Below, in pieces: positions 11,301 to 19,604 of a stretch of DNA of 64,000 nt. The notes beneath the pieces are model-generated. The model made no database searches. It was given only the letters and a program-made list of their open reading frames with translations, and had not been told where the DNA came from. Source of the stretch: Actinernus sp. WN-2022 (taxonomy: Eukaryota; Cnidaria; Anthozoa; Actiniaria; Actinernidae). A program made the position numbers and the translations under genes. The stretch lies in NCBI GenBank assembly GCA_030867875.1, contig JAOWCC010000655.1:7388269-7452268 (forward strand), written 5' to 3'. Position 1 is the first letter of the stretch. The number at the start of each line of letters is the position of its first letter.

Positions 11301-14300
11301 TTTACGTCCTACTTCCTTAGCTTTATCAGCATTAACATTCTCATCTGCCACAATCCCAGTGGCTAAGCTGCGCAGAGACGGGTCCGCACTGAAAGGATTC
11401 ATCTGACTTACAATAGGTAAGAAGTGAGTTTCGTCACGTCCTTGAAATCGCGCATGAAATCGCGCTTGATATCGTCCTTGACTTGCTCTGGTTGTATCTT
11501 TGTGCTGTTCACTGCTGTAATAATTGACACCAGTGAGACTTTGCATGGCGTTGTTAATTTGTGCACATGCTGACATGGACATTAGCCAAACTAGGCGTTG
11601 TGTCTCTGTCAATCCACGACCTCGGGTCAGCCCGCCATTTATAGTCTTGACGCTTCTCTCGAGTACTTGCTCAATTGTTAGGTCAGTCGTAAGCCCAGCC
11701 CAGTAACGGTCGGTTCTTCGCACAACACGAAGTCCGTCTTGAAAGTTGTTGTAGACATCGGGATGTTCCTTCTTGAGATCTTCCATCATTTGTAAGTAGA
11801 TGTGCGCGGACTTGGTTTAAAGGTTGAATGTGTCCCGCTGCCGCGAAGTATGGAAGCATTTCATGTACGGTTTGCAGGTGAAGATCCCAATTTTAGGTTC
11901 GTTCAGCCTTTATCAATCTGCGGAGGATATCAACCATCGTTATGTATTGCATACAGAGGACGGCTGTACGCTGGTTCTGCATGGAAAGCCTGTGTTCTTG
12001 TTTTCTAATTTTCCTGAAAGATTTCGCAGAACGTCCGCAGAACAAAATTAACAGCTTTATGCATTTCTTGCCGTTGGATGCTATCGTTCTTACGTATTGT
12101 TTCTTCAGTATTGTTCACATTGAGTGGTGTATTATTGACTTGCATTCTTCCGCGTTATCAAAGCATGTATTCCAGTTCACACGACAGTAAAAGTAATAAT
12201 AAATGATAATATATAATTGAAACTTACTTTCTTTTCTGAAGTCACCTTTGTGGTAGAAAGCTCATATTTGACTGCATTCGAAATGCAGGCAACAAAAACA
12301 CTCAGAGTTATGTCGATTTTATTTCCCGGTGGCTGTGTGAGATAAAACTGCGAGATCCAGGATATGGCTAATGTTCCACCGAAGGGATTTTTGGGGATTT
12401 TTAGTATGTTACTAAGTTGACCTTCCTCGATCTTTTAGCAGTGAGAAACTTTCTCTTGCAATTAGTTCCATCTGAACCCCAAAAATGTTATAGATTGACT
12501 GGACTATTAGGCCTTTACCGATTGTGCTCGTAAATGGAGCTGACAATAGAGCAGGTTTCGTATAAGTGGGACAAACTACAGCACTGACTACAGCACGGTC
12601 ACTGTACGGCATACCGTGACGTTGAAATGGTTTCCCATTTCCCATTGTTTTTCTCCTGCTGATCCAATCAAATTACAGAACTACGGCACAGCACTTCTAC
12701 AGCACGGCTACAGCACGGTTACAGCACGGTTACAGCACGGTTACAGCACGGCTACAGCACGGTTACAGCACGGCTACAGCACGGCTACAGCACGGTTACA
12801 GCACGGTTACAGCACGGTTACAGCACGGTTACAGCACGGTTACAGCACGGTTACAGCACGGCTACAGCACGGTTACGGACATGCCGTAGTTTGCCACACT
12901 CATACGAAATCTGCTCTATGCCCCTAGCAGTGCTCGTTTTTTTCTAAAAATTATGCCGAAATTATGCTCCTTCAAAATTGTGCTCGTTTAATCGGAAAAA
13001 AATGTTCCTATTTTAACTTATACTTACCTTGAGTTAAGTCTTTAGCTCGTTTTCTGGAAATGTCAGAACGAACAACTGTCGATTCTTTATCTATACGACC
13101 TCTTTGTGGGACTGGTAAGTCATTTTGCAACGGGGCCACGTGTTGTGCCCCAGCAGAGCGTGAAATGGAATTAAGTCCGACTTCCAGACTTCCGGTATGC
13201 AGCAGGCTTTCTTGGACAGCTATTGTAAGAACCACTGTTATTATCTGAACCATGTCTAAATTAAAAAAAGCCTTTAAATTAACGGACATAAGGCAAATTG
13301 TGTTAGCAGTACGAAAATGGCAAAAATTGTGCAGTCTAACTCTGAATATCTATGGCATAGTCGCGTCAGAGACGATACGATACGGATTGCCGCTAGATTG
13401 AAATACTGTACCTTGTTTATAACACCTTCAACCAATCAAACTGGCGAGATTTGATTGGGATGATAATGGTACGAACACGGCACGGCTAAAGAGCAGTTTT
13501 TTAATGGTTAATCATTAATAAAACGATGCATATCCAAGGGAGGGGTGGGTGGGTAATTTCCCAGAAACCGGAATTGAGCCGGCACATTGCGGGACTGCAG
13601 CGAGTATAGGCGGGTTTTGGCGGGAATCAGAATTTTATTCCAAAAGGGCCCGGCAGTAGTTGCGGGAAATGGAGGGATTAGGCGGGATTTGGCGGATTGC
13701 ATAAAATGGTGGTGCGGGATTTGGCGGGATTCCGCTGGTTCTGGGCCAATAACAGGCCCTGTAGCTACACCGTAACCATACAGTAACCTTTCCGTATCGC
13801 AACTTTGCATTGTGATTGGTCCAGACAGCAAACACAATGGAAAACCATTTCAGTGTTTCAACATGCTGTACTAACCCACACCGCGGCCACCGCGGCACAA
13901 CGCTGTGCTCCGCTGGCCGAAAGAACGAAGGCTCTGGAGTTCAAATACAAGTTCGAATTCGTGAGGTCTTAAACATTTTTAGTAAATAATTTTATAACTT
14001 ACTTAACTCACAGTGAATTACAAATTAAGAAACCTTCAACCTGTGAATGTCTTAGGCTTAGCTTTTATGTAGTTTTCTTGTTTTTCGAGAAACATTTCAC
14101 GTAAATACGCATAAGTACTTAAAATTAGAAACAGGTCATCGAAAATTTGAAGTAATGTGTACTTTCATTGAAGGAGTGATAGGTATCTTCCTTTCCATTG
14201 CAAACAGACCCCTTGTGAGAGACAACACTTTTTAAGCATTACTTGAACATTGCAGAATTTATTCACCATTGAAAGTGTAAGATCAAAAGATGAAAATAAT

Positions 14301-17300
14301 ATAATGTTGTCTCGATGTAATACGGCAAGCAAAACAGAGAAAGGATTTCGTTTGAGTGGGAAGATTATGGAAATATCTTACGGTACGGTCACACCGCGGT
14401 AAAACGTCACGCGCATGCGCTTTTGATGAGCCGGTCGCGCGCGCGTCTCCCAGTTTCCCGCCGAAACTAAAAGAAAACAGAAGCAATCACCCACCCTTGG
14501 TTATTAAGAGGCGAACATTTATACCAGCGCTTTGTTTCGTGACGCAATAGGGAATTTGCATAATTGCACCATTTAGCTACAGCCACCAGAAGCCTTTCAG
14601 AATTATTTTCATCAGACAAATATTTAAAACAATAAGAGCAGCAAGAGACCCCTTGTAAACGATTCTGGTAGCAGTAGTACCCTGGGGGAGGGTGAAGGGG
14701 TACAGAGTAGCACAATATGAATTACCTCATATGTAACGTGGACAAGCTGAGTTAAGAACAAAATACGTGTTTAAAATCAAAAACCAAAAACTCAAAATTA
14801 AATCGAACCTAAATTCCTATTCGACCGTAGAGTTTGTTGGAATACCGTAAAGATTCGATTAAGCGCCTGGGGCGCATATTTAATTATTGAGGGTCGAGGG
14901 GGGGGGGGGGGGGGGGGGCTCTTATTCGAGAGGGGGCTCTTATTCGAGAGGGGGAGCTTATTCGAGAGGGGGCGCTTATTTAATTTTTGAAAAAATGCTG
15001 CAATCCGAGTCAATAAAAAAACATAACTTTTATTAAGATCCTAACAAGAACTGTAACTGCATGTAAAAACAACTTGGTCGCGTGTCAGTCAAAGGCTGAG
15101 TCAGTACTTTCAGGGTCGGAAGTAATACCGTACGTTGTAACGTACAGATAATATCGGTAACACGTGTTTCTTATTATCGAGAGAGGGGGAGGGGGGCGTT
15201 TATTCGGCAGAAAACGCAGTGGAAGGGGGCGCTTATTCGAGAGGGGGCGCTTATTTGAAGGAGGGCGCTTAATCGAATCTTTACGGTACTTAAACATAAG
15301 CCTCTGGCTTGGGAGATCCGGTAGCAAGAGTATCTGTCGTACGACGTCCTTATAAGGATGTACATGTAGAGGGTCACTGAAGTACACGAGGAAGGTCACC
15401 GATGTACGCACAGGAGACTCGCAGATTGCGGGTAGTGTTATGTATTAAAATTAGTCACAAACCGAGCACTGAAGGCCGCTTAGCGTAGTGGTTACCACAC
15501 TTGGTCTACATTGTGAGGACTCTGATTCGAACTCCAGAACGAAATTTTTTTTTTCTCAATTTTGGATTTTTTGCACTCTATATTTTGGTGTAAACTTGTC
15601 GTTTGCCTATGAATCCTAGCCCTATGCCAGTGAGAACTCGTTGTTTACCTGTGAACCCTAGCTCTAAGGTGGGCGAGGCCTCGTCGTTTACCTGGGAACT
15701 TGGTTACTGACTGGTTAGGGGTAGGTTTATGTTACGGGTTAGGGTTTAGTGTGAGTGCATGTGAAGTTTCGGTAAAAGGGAATAAATCTCTACCTAGTTT
15801 GTGAGGCTGAAAGTTTCAAAATGGCGGATTAAACGAGTCTACTGTACGTATATCAGTGACCTCCCTCACGTACTAAATACACGTGCATATGGTGGCCTAT
15901 TGTGCTTCCCTATAAGGAGATCGTACGATAATGAGACCCATCTCTCCAGTAGGGAATAGGGCATTAGGGTAGTCCCAGACCGAAGTGAATTATGATTACG
16001 AGTTATACGACCTGGACGACTTAGCTTACGGTTTATTTATCCATTTTTAGCCTGTGTACAGCCGTCCAACATAAAAAAAATGCCTTATTCCCTAATGCCC
16101 TGTTCCCTAGCTCCCAGACAACATTAATTGAAATAGCTGTATATACACGCTTTCGACTTTAGGCAACACTGAAGTCCAAGTTTTACGACGAAAATCTGCC
16201 AGCACAGGTTCAGTTCCTGGACAAAATCCTGCAAGAAAACAACGGCGGTAAAGGATACTTTGTAGGAGATAAGGTAGGCTGATTTGAGAAAATTATGTTG
16301 TTTTAATGAAATAAAGTCATAGTGACACTGGGATTAAATTTGCTACAAACACGTACGAGACATTGATCGGCACAAGATAGTGTTGACGCCACAATTCCTG
16401 CCGATTTACACGTCAGTTCGCGCACGCGCCCTAGGTATTCAACTCTGTCAATGCAGGGTTTATTTTATTTATTTATTTATTTTATTTACTTCTGGAACCC
16501 AGGGTACCATAATAAAGATACAAAATAGAATAAAGTAATATATACAACAAACAAAACAGAGGCCAGGAGAACCAACACAGCGTTAGCCAATTACGTTGGT
16601 TTCCTATGAAAAATAAAATTACAATAACTGTCCTAATTACAATAATTAATTCAACCTAAAAGCGGCATTTAAGAGGCGCGGTTAACTGTCTTGCCTGGTG
16701 ACATTTCAGACATACAGACTTCCAAGACCTAGGGTTCTCGATGTCAAATACAGAAGTGATGGCAGACACGTAATATTTAAATAGTAATGATCTAAACTTC
16801 GGTAAAGATATATCTGATTTACGTTGTTCGTGTGGAAGTGTATTCCAAGTTCGGGAAGCTATTTTGGTAACATAGAGTCTTGACATTAGGATAAGATTAA
16901 GTGAGTTATCCATCGAACGTAGATAGATGCTTAAATTCACCCTGTTTACAAGCTTTGGCAAAACATCTGGAGCTATATGGTTACTAAACCGTGTTTTGCC
17001 TTTTACAAGAAGATGAGGTCGAGATATTCATACCAGTAACATAAAGGTAAAAGCTTTAGAGATAAGAGTCTAGATTTGTAGGAGATGTCTGTTTGGAAGG
17101 GTAACATGAGAATAAGTGTCCGTTTCAATGTAATGATTAATTTCCATGACTTCCATCTTGGATTTATAGTTTAATCCACCACACGGACAAAAGATGGCGG
17201 CTGCACATTGGACCACAATCCCTTGCGAACCTAACAGAGTAGCACACACGTAGAAATCTCCTATTCTCTTCAATGACAGTATATTGACAACATTACTGTA

Positions 17301-18502
17301 CTGGCTTGTTTTTAAGAATTAAAACCTCCCCACCGCAATTTTATATCGAATTTCAAGTTTTTCGCGCGCGATGAATTGTGGGTAAAAGTACCAGTCGCCT
17401 TATTTTCTTGTACGGTGACGTCATTGTTTACATTTTTGCCTCATTAGCATAAATTAAACTACAAGCTACAGACAAAAAGACTACAGCAGTTCAAAGATAA
17501 TTTTAAACTTAGTAATCACCGAAAAATTGAGATTGATATGTTAAATATTTACGGAGTAATTGACTTTTCAAAACTGTAAAATGGGCTGGGGGGCAAGAGT
17601 TGCTGACAGCCATACATTCTTTGTAAATTTTGAGATTTTTTAAACGCTCATTCCTCAAAATATATTTATCACATCACTCTCAAATTTTCGGTGATTATCA
17701 AGTGTGGCAATCTCTTTCGATTTATGGACTTTGTTTGTTTGTATGTACGTCGCTTGAAGTTTGATGTATGCTAATGAGGAAAAAACGTAAACAAGGATTC
17801 GCCTATTACTGGACTTCAAAATATTAGAACGCAATGGGAAGCACAGCCCGGCCCCGTATCGAAGGAAATATATTTAAACGTATTCTCGTTGGACGTACGC
17901 TGACGAAGGTCAATTCCTCTTTTTGTAAATGGCTTTATTATATGGCTAGGTAACTTCGTGAGCTAAGACTTGGTTAGTTTGCGGTCCGTGACTTCCCGTA
18001 CGGACGACAACATTGAAGCAAAGCTGGTTTTGAATACTTTCTAGCCATATAATAAACACCTTATTAAACTCGCTTGCTCGGTCCGTACCATAAGTTATGG
18101 ATCCTCGTTCCCCCCTTTTTATGCCCTAAAAATCTGGGGGGAAATCAGGTTAAAAATCAGTGTAAAAATCTGGGGGGAAATCAAGGGAAGCATAACTTAC
18201 GGTACGGACCTCGTGCGGTATTTATTATTTTAAGCATTAACCCACGGCGAAGCTAAAATCTTATCTATGAAGTAAAAACTTTCTAAAATCGAGCAACGTT
18301 GATCTTTTTGCAGCTGAGTTATGCAGACATTGACTTTTTCTGTTTCTTCAATGGTTGGATTGGAGGAGGACAGTTAGAGGTTCCCGAGCAGCTCAAGAAC
18401 TTCCCTCTACTGGTTGACTTGTACAACAAGGTGATGAACGAACCGAAGATCTTGAACTACCTCAAAAACAGGAAACCAAACCCTGGCACGTTCCCCTACT
18501 AG
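2199..18502 (+). CDS. Sigma-class glutathione S-transferase (HPGDS-like), copy A, 5 exons
   Basis: Spliced coding exons are 2199-2337, 4328-4429, 8843-8958, 16163-16273 and 18314-18502, with intron phases 1, 1, 0, 0 and GT-AG ends throughout. The predicted protein is 218 aa, close to the usual 200-210 of the family. The N-terminal thioredoxin-like domain has the catalytic Tyr8 in [12 protein letters not shown] and the glutathione-site motif PFGQIPFLE followed by the TQSRAI segment. The all-helical C-terminal domain includes DMLVDAL and SYADI. Cytosolic sigma GSTs conjugate glutathione to electrophiles, and some isomerise prostaglandin H2; which applies here cannot be told. Compared with copy B it has two extra residues (Thr-Met) in exon 1 and eight substitutions, five of them in exon 2. 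No in-frame stop or splice defect is seen. An ATTAAA polyadenylation hexamer follows at 18592. Confidence 0.93.
2338..4327 (+). other. GST copy A intron 1
   Basis: Phase 1 intron. It starts with a degenerate array of CCCCTGAAGAATT-like motifs (about 2355-2530, conserved at 33068-33250) and contains the LINE insertion 3373-3927. Otherwise no gene is seen. Unit 2 has an extra block of about 7.5 kb at the equivalent of position 2352. Confidence 0.8.
3373..3927 (-). mobile_element. 5'-truncated LINE insertion, unit 1 only
   Basis: Flanked by an 8-bp target duplication TTTTATGA (3365-3372 and 3928-3935); the empty site in unit 2 is at 33725-33732. Read on the minus strand it ends in CCAAATAAAATC and a (CTGT)n tail. 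At about 3640-3800 it encodes a decayed C-terminal LINE motif of the form CPIC...[14 protein letters not shown], a Cys-Cys-His-Cys knuckle typical of the reverse transcriptase C-terminus in several LINE clades. Frameshifts and stops make it inactive. Confidence 0.82.
4328..4429 (+). CDS. GST copy A exon 2
   Basis: Acceptor TTTACTCAG, donor GAACATG before GTAGGT, phases 1/1. It encodes the glutathione-binding segment with [11 protein letters not shown] and [11 protein letters not shown]. Copy B reads RWPFGQLPVLE here, closer to the family consensus. Confidence 0.92.
4496..5180 (-). mobile_element. LINE 3' fragment
   Basis: Begins on the + strand with GATAGATAG followed by a reverse-complemented AATAAA, the tail of a minus-strand LINE. 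At about 4770-4840 the minus strand encodes [17 protein letters not shown], the same C-terminal knuckle motif as the 3373-3927 element. The 5' limit is uncertain. It belongs to an insertion block (about 4496-7700) absent from unit 2. Confidence 0.65.
5262..5625 (+). mobile_element. LINE reverse transcriptase C-terminal fragment
   Basis: The + strand encodes, with stops, [20 protein letters not shown] followed by [13 protein letters not shown] and later [20 protein letters not shown]. These match the thumb and post-reverse-transcriptase part of non-LTR retrotransposons (the YLG, LFDSLI-P and G-V-R motifs). It is a pseudogene. Confidence 0.6.
5652..6226. mobile_element. Fold-back (long inverted repeat) element
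   Basis: About 210-bp arms: 5652-5880 is the imperfect reverse complement of 6005-6226. Landmarks are GTACATATAACCCTTCGTG on the left and its reverse complement near 6195-6213, and CCTGGGTAGACGTCAT on the left with a diverged counterpart near 6016. The spacer is about 125 bp. No protein is encoded. It lies inside the degraded LINE block, present in unit 1 only. Confidence 0.75.
6291..6443. mobile_element. Palindromic MITE
   Basis: Arms 6294-6357 and 6373-6436 are near-perfect reverse complements. The core begins AGAACTGAGTGGAGTGCAA and ends TTGCACTCCACTCAGTTCT, with a 15-bp loop rich in CG (GACCGCGAAGCGG). It could form a long hairpin in single-stranded DNA or RNA. Confidence 0.8.
6800..6960 (+). 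mobile_element. LINE C-terminal knuckle fragment
   Basis: Encodes [20 protein letters not shown] on the + strand, the Cys-x2-Cys...His-x4-Cys tail motif of LINE open reading frame 2. It probably continues the 5262-5625 fragment after interruption by the two inverted-repeat elements. Confidence 0.6.
6961..8325. other. GST copy A intron 2, middle part
   Basis: No gene recognised. From about 7700 to 8325 it is collinear with unit 2 (34310-34936). Open frames of 70-95 codons here lack homology features and differ between copies through indels. Confidence 0.5.
8326..8677. mobile_element. 352-bp TIR element, unit 1 only
   Basis: Inverted ends CACACCGCGGCAAAACG (left) and CGTTTTGCCGCGGTGTG (right), flanked by a 7-bp direct repeat GGTAACT (8319-8325 and 8678-8684). 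Unit 2 has the single site at 34930-34936. Internal sequence is shared with related copies at 13875-14480 and 36080-38170. Non-autonomous; hAT-like by duplication length. Confidence 0.85.
8843..8958 (+). CDS. GST copy A exon 3
   Basis: Acceptor GTTTATCAG, donor CGTAAG before GTACGA, phases 1/0. It encodes the start of the C-terminal helical domain, [20 protein letters not shown], through ERNEERK. Confidence 0.92.
9038..9256 (+). repeat. 10-bp minisatellite CTCAACATGG
   Basis: About 20 degenerate copies of CTTAACATGG, CCCAACATGG or CTCAACATGG, starting about 80 bp after the exon 3 donor. Unit 2 has a shorter array at 35291-35415, so copy number changed after duplication. Confidence 0.85.
9313..12506 (-). 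mobile_element. 3.2-kb TIR transposon carrying a PIN/FEN-like nuclease gene
   Basis: The terminal sequences TAGTCCAGTCAATCTAT (9313-9329) and ATAGATTGACTGGACTA (12490-12506) are perfect inverted repeats. Each end is flanked by TTA (9310-9312 and 12507-12509), a 3-bp target duplication. Inverted similarity continues inward for over 100 bp, including ACTAAAAATCCCCAAAAATC near 9402 and its complement near 12390. The only recognisable gene inside is the minus-strand nuclease-like pseudogene. Absent from unit 2. The superfamily is not recognised; a TTA duplication occurs in PIF/Harbinger, but no DDE transposase is seen. Confidence 0.8.
9706..12000 (-). pseudogene. FEN/PIN-like nuclease domain protein with Cys-rich tail (decayed)
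   Basis: Minus-strand coding remnants run from about 12000 down to 9706. In order: an N-terminal helical region ([18 protein letters not shown]; then, after a frameshift near 11818, [19 protein letters not shown] and [15 protein letters not shown]); a nuclease-like core with acidic motifs [26 protein letters not shown] and [20 protein letters not shown] (a FEN-type helix-hairpin-like stretch); and a tail with about 10 cysteines ([17 protein letters not shown]...CGVC) resembling a CXC/tesmin motif. Breaks are in-frame stops near 11100 and 10479, frameshifts near 11818 and 10750, and a probable intron at about 9988-10086. I recall similar multi-copy predicted proteins in many invertebrates but cannot check. 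Its role in mobility is inferred only from the flanking TIRs. Confidence 0.65.
12546..12919. mobile_element. Palindromic-end element containing an 11-bp minisatellite
   Basis: The ends are inverted: the left ATAGAGCAGGTTTCGTATAA pairs with the right TCATACGAAATCTGCTCTAT. Between them, from about 12698 to 12876, are about 16 tandem copies of TTACAGCACGG or CTACAGCACGG. A related element is at about 54828-55060 with only a few copies. The long open frame across it is a by-product of the 33-bp (3 x 11) periodicity. Confidence 0.8.
12920..13500. other. Intron 3 sequence without recognised feature
   Basis: No gene seen. The segment up to about 13365 is absent from unit 2; collinearity resumes at the shared CAGAGACGATACGATA near 13370 (35493 in unit 2). 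Confidence 0.5.
13536..13745 (+). repeat. G-rich degenerate GGCGGGATTT repeats
   Basis: Several irregular copies of GGCGGGATT/GGCGGGTTTTGG, conserved with rearrangement at about 35715-35950 in unit 2. Open frames here are low-complexity. Confidence 0.55.
13875..14480. mobile_element. Related CACACCGCGG-family element (in both units)
   Basis: The left end CACACCGCGGCCACCGCGG and internal blocks (CTGGCCGAAAGAACGAAGGC, then a TAGTAAATAATT-containing stretch) match the 8326-8677 element. A second CACACCGCGGTAAAACG motif lies at 14390, in the same orientation. It is therefore a composite or nested pair rather than one clean copy. The unit 2 counterpart is split by the TTAA insertion 36178-37809. 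Confidence 0.55.
14845..15286. mobile_element. 442-bp TIR element with TA duplication and GGGGGCGCTTATT repeats
   Basis: Perfect ends CCGTAAAGATTCGATTAAGC (left) and the reverse complement at 15267-15286, flanked by TA (14843-14844, 15287-15288). The unit 2 empty site near 38551 has one TA. Subterminal regions carry runs of about 20 bp based on GAGGGGGCGCTTATTCGA, plus a G20 tract at about 14900. The TA duplication suggests a Tc1/mariner-type MITE. Confidence 0.85.
15473..15545 (+). repeat. tRNA-like (pol III A/B box) sequence, SINE head candidate
   Basis: Contains an A-box-like TTAGCGTAGTGG and a B-box-like GATTCGAACTC at tRNA spacing, followed by a T run. The acceptor and anticodon stems do not pair, so it is not a functional tRNA. 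Conserved at 38746-38818. Confidence 0.5.
15950..16115. repeat. Inverted-repeat element, both units
   Basis: TAGGGAATAGGGCATTAGGG near 15952 is matched in reverse by CCCTAATGCCCTGTTCCCTA near 16090. Also present at about 39463-39640. It ends just before exon 4. Probable MITE predating the duplication. Confidence 0.6.
16163..16273 (+). CDS. GST copy A exon 4
   Basis: Acceptor CGACTTTAG, donor GATAAG before GTAGGC, phases 0/0. It encodes [20 protein letters not shown] through KGYFVGDK. The protein is identical to copy B exon 4. Confidence 0.92.
16455..17280 (-). mobile_element. LINE 3' fragment in intron 4 (both units)
   Basis: A (TTTA)n run at 16455-16483 is the complement of an A-rich tail. 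The minus strand at 16656-16961 encodes a LINE C-terminus ([20 protein letters not shown], then a SW-C-x2-C-H segment). The copy in unit 2 (about 39990-41450) is interrupted by the TTAA element 40211-40804. The insertion therefore predates the duplication. Confidence 0.7.
17281..18070. other. GST copy A intron 4, remainder
   Basis: No gene seen. GCCTCATTAGCATAAATTAA near 17440 and its approximate reverse complement TGCTAATGAGG near 17768 suggest another degraded inverted-repeat element. Confidence 0.4.
18083..18213. repeat. Short inverted-repeat element (CCGTACC...GGTACGG)
   Basis: The left CCGTACCATAAGTTATG and right CATAACTTACGGTACGG are inverted. Between them are repeated AAAAATCTGGGGGGAAATCA motifs. 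Conserved in unit 2 at about 42199-42318. Confidence 0.6.
18314..18502 (+). CDS. GST copy A exon 5 (terminal)
   Basis: Acceptor CTTTTTGCAG, phase 0, ends at TAG 18500-18502. It encodes [20 protein letters not shown] to NPGTFPY. Copy B has Ser for the Asp after ADI. Confidence 0.93.
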   Translation: MSYADIDFFCFFNGWIGGGQLEVPEQLKNFPLLVDLYNKVMNEPKILNYLKNRKPNPGTFPY

Positions 18503-18591
18503 ATACATTTTACTGACTTTTTTATGGAAGGTTGTACGCTCAAAATTTTGGTTATTACGATTCTGACTGTAACCAAGAAGGCCGCTACCTA

Positions 18592-18597
18592 ATTAAA
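18592..18597 (+). terminator. Polyadenylation signal ATTAAA, copy A
   Basis: ATTAAA about 90 bp after the stop codon, conserved at 42705-42710 after copy B. The cleavage site is not determined. Confidence 0.5.
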
Positions 18598-18886
18598 GTG
18601 TATTGCTACTGTTAACGCTGGTTTTCATATAATGATGATGATGATAGCATTTATCTAAACACGGTATTGGAGATACTGCAGAGTTCAAAGCTGATATGGC
18701 CGTGACAATACAAAATGAACGAAAAAAAAATACAGCTAACCTTATTATGTAAATTATAAGATGTTGATGGACTATTACATTATAAGATATTGATCAGAAA
18801 TGGTAGTAACTGACTAACTAGTTGAGTTACTAACTAATTGACTAATAACTTCATTTGATGAATAAGTGAGTAGGTGTGTAACTGGA

Positions 18887-19430
18887 TAGATAGATAGATA
18901 GATACTTTATTCGTACTCACACAATTTAAATGATAATATTTCACAGTGAATAAGTATAATTTAGAGAGAGCACTAGCTACTTAGATATAACTTTTGAGAG
19001 CTCATCATAAAATAATTAAACACTTGGATAAGTAAACATGAATGAGCATACATGAAACATAAATAAACGTATCAGTGGTACGAGAACTCATTGTTGATCC
19101 TAATATTTGGTTGCAGTGGTGTGGAGTTAATGTACTTTTGACTGACAAGTAAGCGCCTTAATGATGTTGGCGGTAGGGCCTGCGGAAATTATGTTTACGT
19201 TACCGGCATACAGCTCCATACACGGATGTCGATCCCTGCGGCAATTTGAGTTTCTGCCTTGATTTCCTGCGAAGACTTGTATTGTGAAATGCAGTGACTT
19301 GTTGGTAATGACCCAAAGTCATTTTGGTTGGCTATCAATTGTCACACCATACAGTTAGATCGTAGTCATCCTCAGATGCAATGGATAGCTAGTTGCTGTA
19401 AGAAGTAGTGTAGTTCTGCGTCGGCGGGGA
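18887..19430 (-). mobile_element. LINE/SINE 3' end with (GATA)n tail, both units
   Basis: GATAGATAGATAGATAC followed by TTTATTC, the complement of an AATAAA plus (TATC)n tail, as seen on other minus-strand LINE ends here. Counterpart at about 43016-43560. No protein motif seen. Confidence 0.5.
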
Positions 19431-19467
19431 AGTTAAATAGTGGTATAATCCGCAAGTAAACGTCGAT

Positions 19468-19604
19468 TAAGGTATGCTAACCGCCGTTAAAAGCGATTAG
19501 CAGCTGACGCTTGGAGTGTTAGCCCTCTAACTAACGAAGGGCTAGCGCTCGAAACGTCAGCTGATACTGCTTCTCACGACGGTAGACATACGTTAATCGA
19601 CTTT
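19468..19604. repeat. Palindromic element (both units)
   Basis: The outer arms CGTCGATTAAGGTATGC and CATACGTTAATCGAC, and the inner arms CAGCTGACG...GTTAGCCCT and AGGGCTAGCG...CGTCAGCTG, are inverted. Copy in unit 2 at 43591-43733; partial copy near 61678-61715. Probable MITE. Confidence 0.65.

Noticed and set aside
12616..12927. 103-codon frame with an 11-residue repeat
   Set aside because: Arises because an 11-bp minisatellite repeats every 33 bp; bounded by element ends.
16485..16503. Excision footprint of the 1610-1748 MITE (TGGAACCCAGGGTA in unit 1 only)
   Set aside because: Only about 14 bp matching one TIR; chance or simple indel cannot be excluded.
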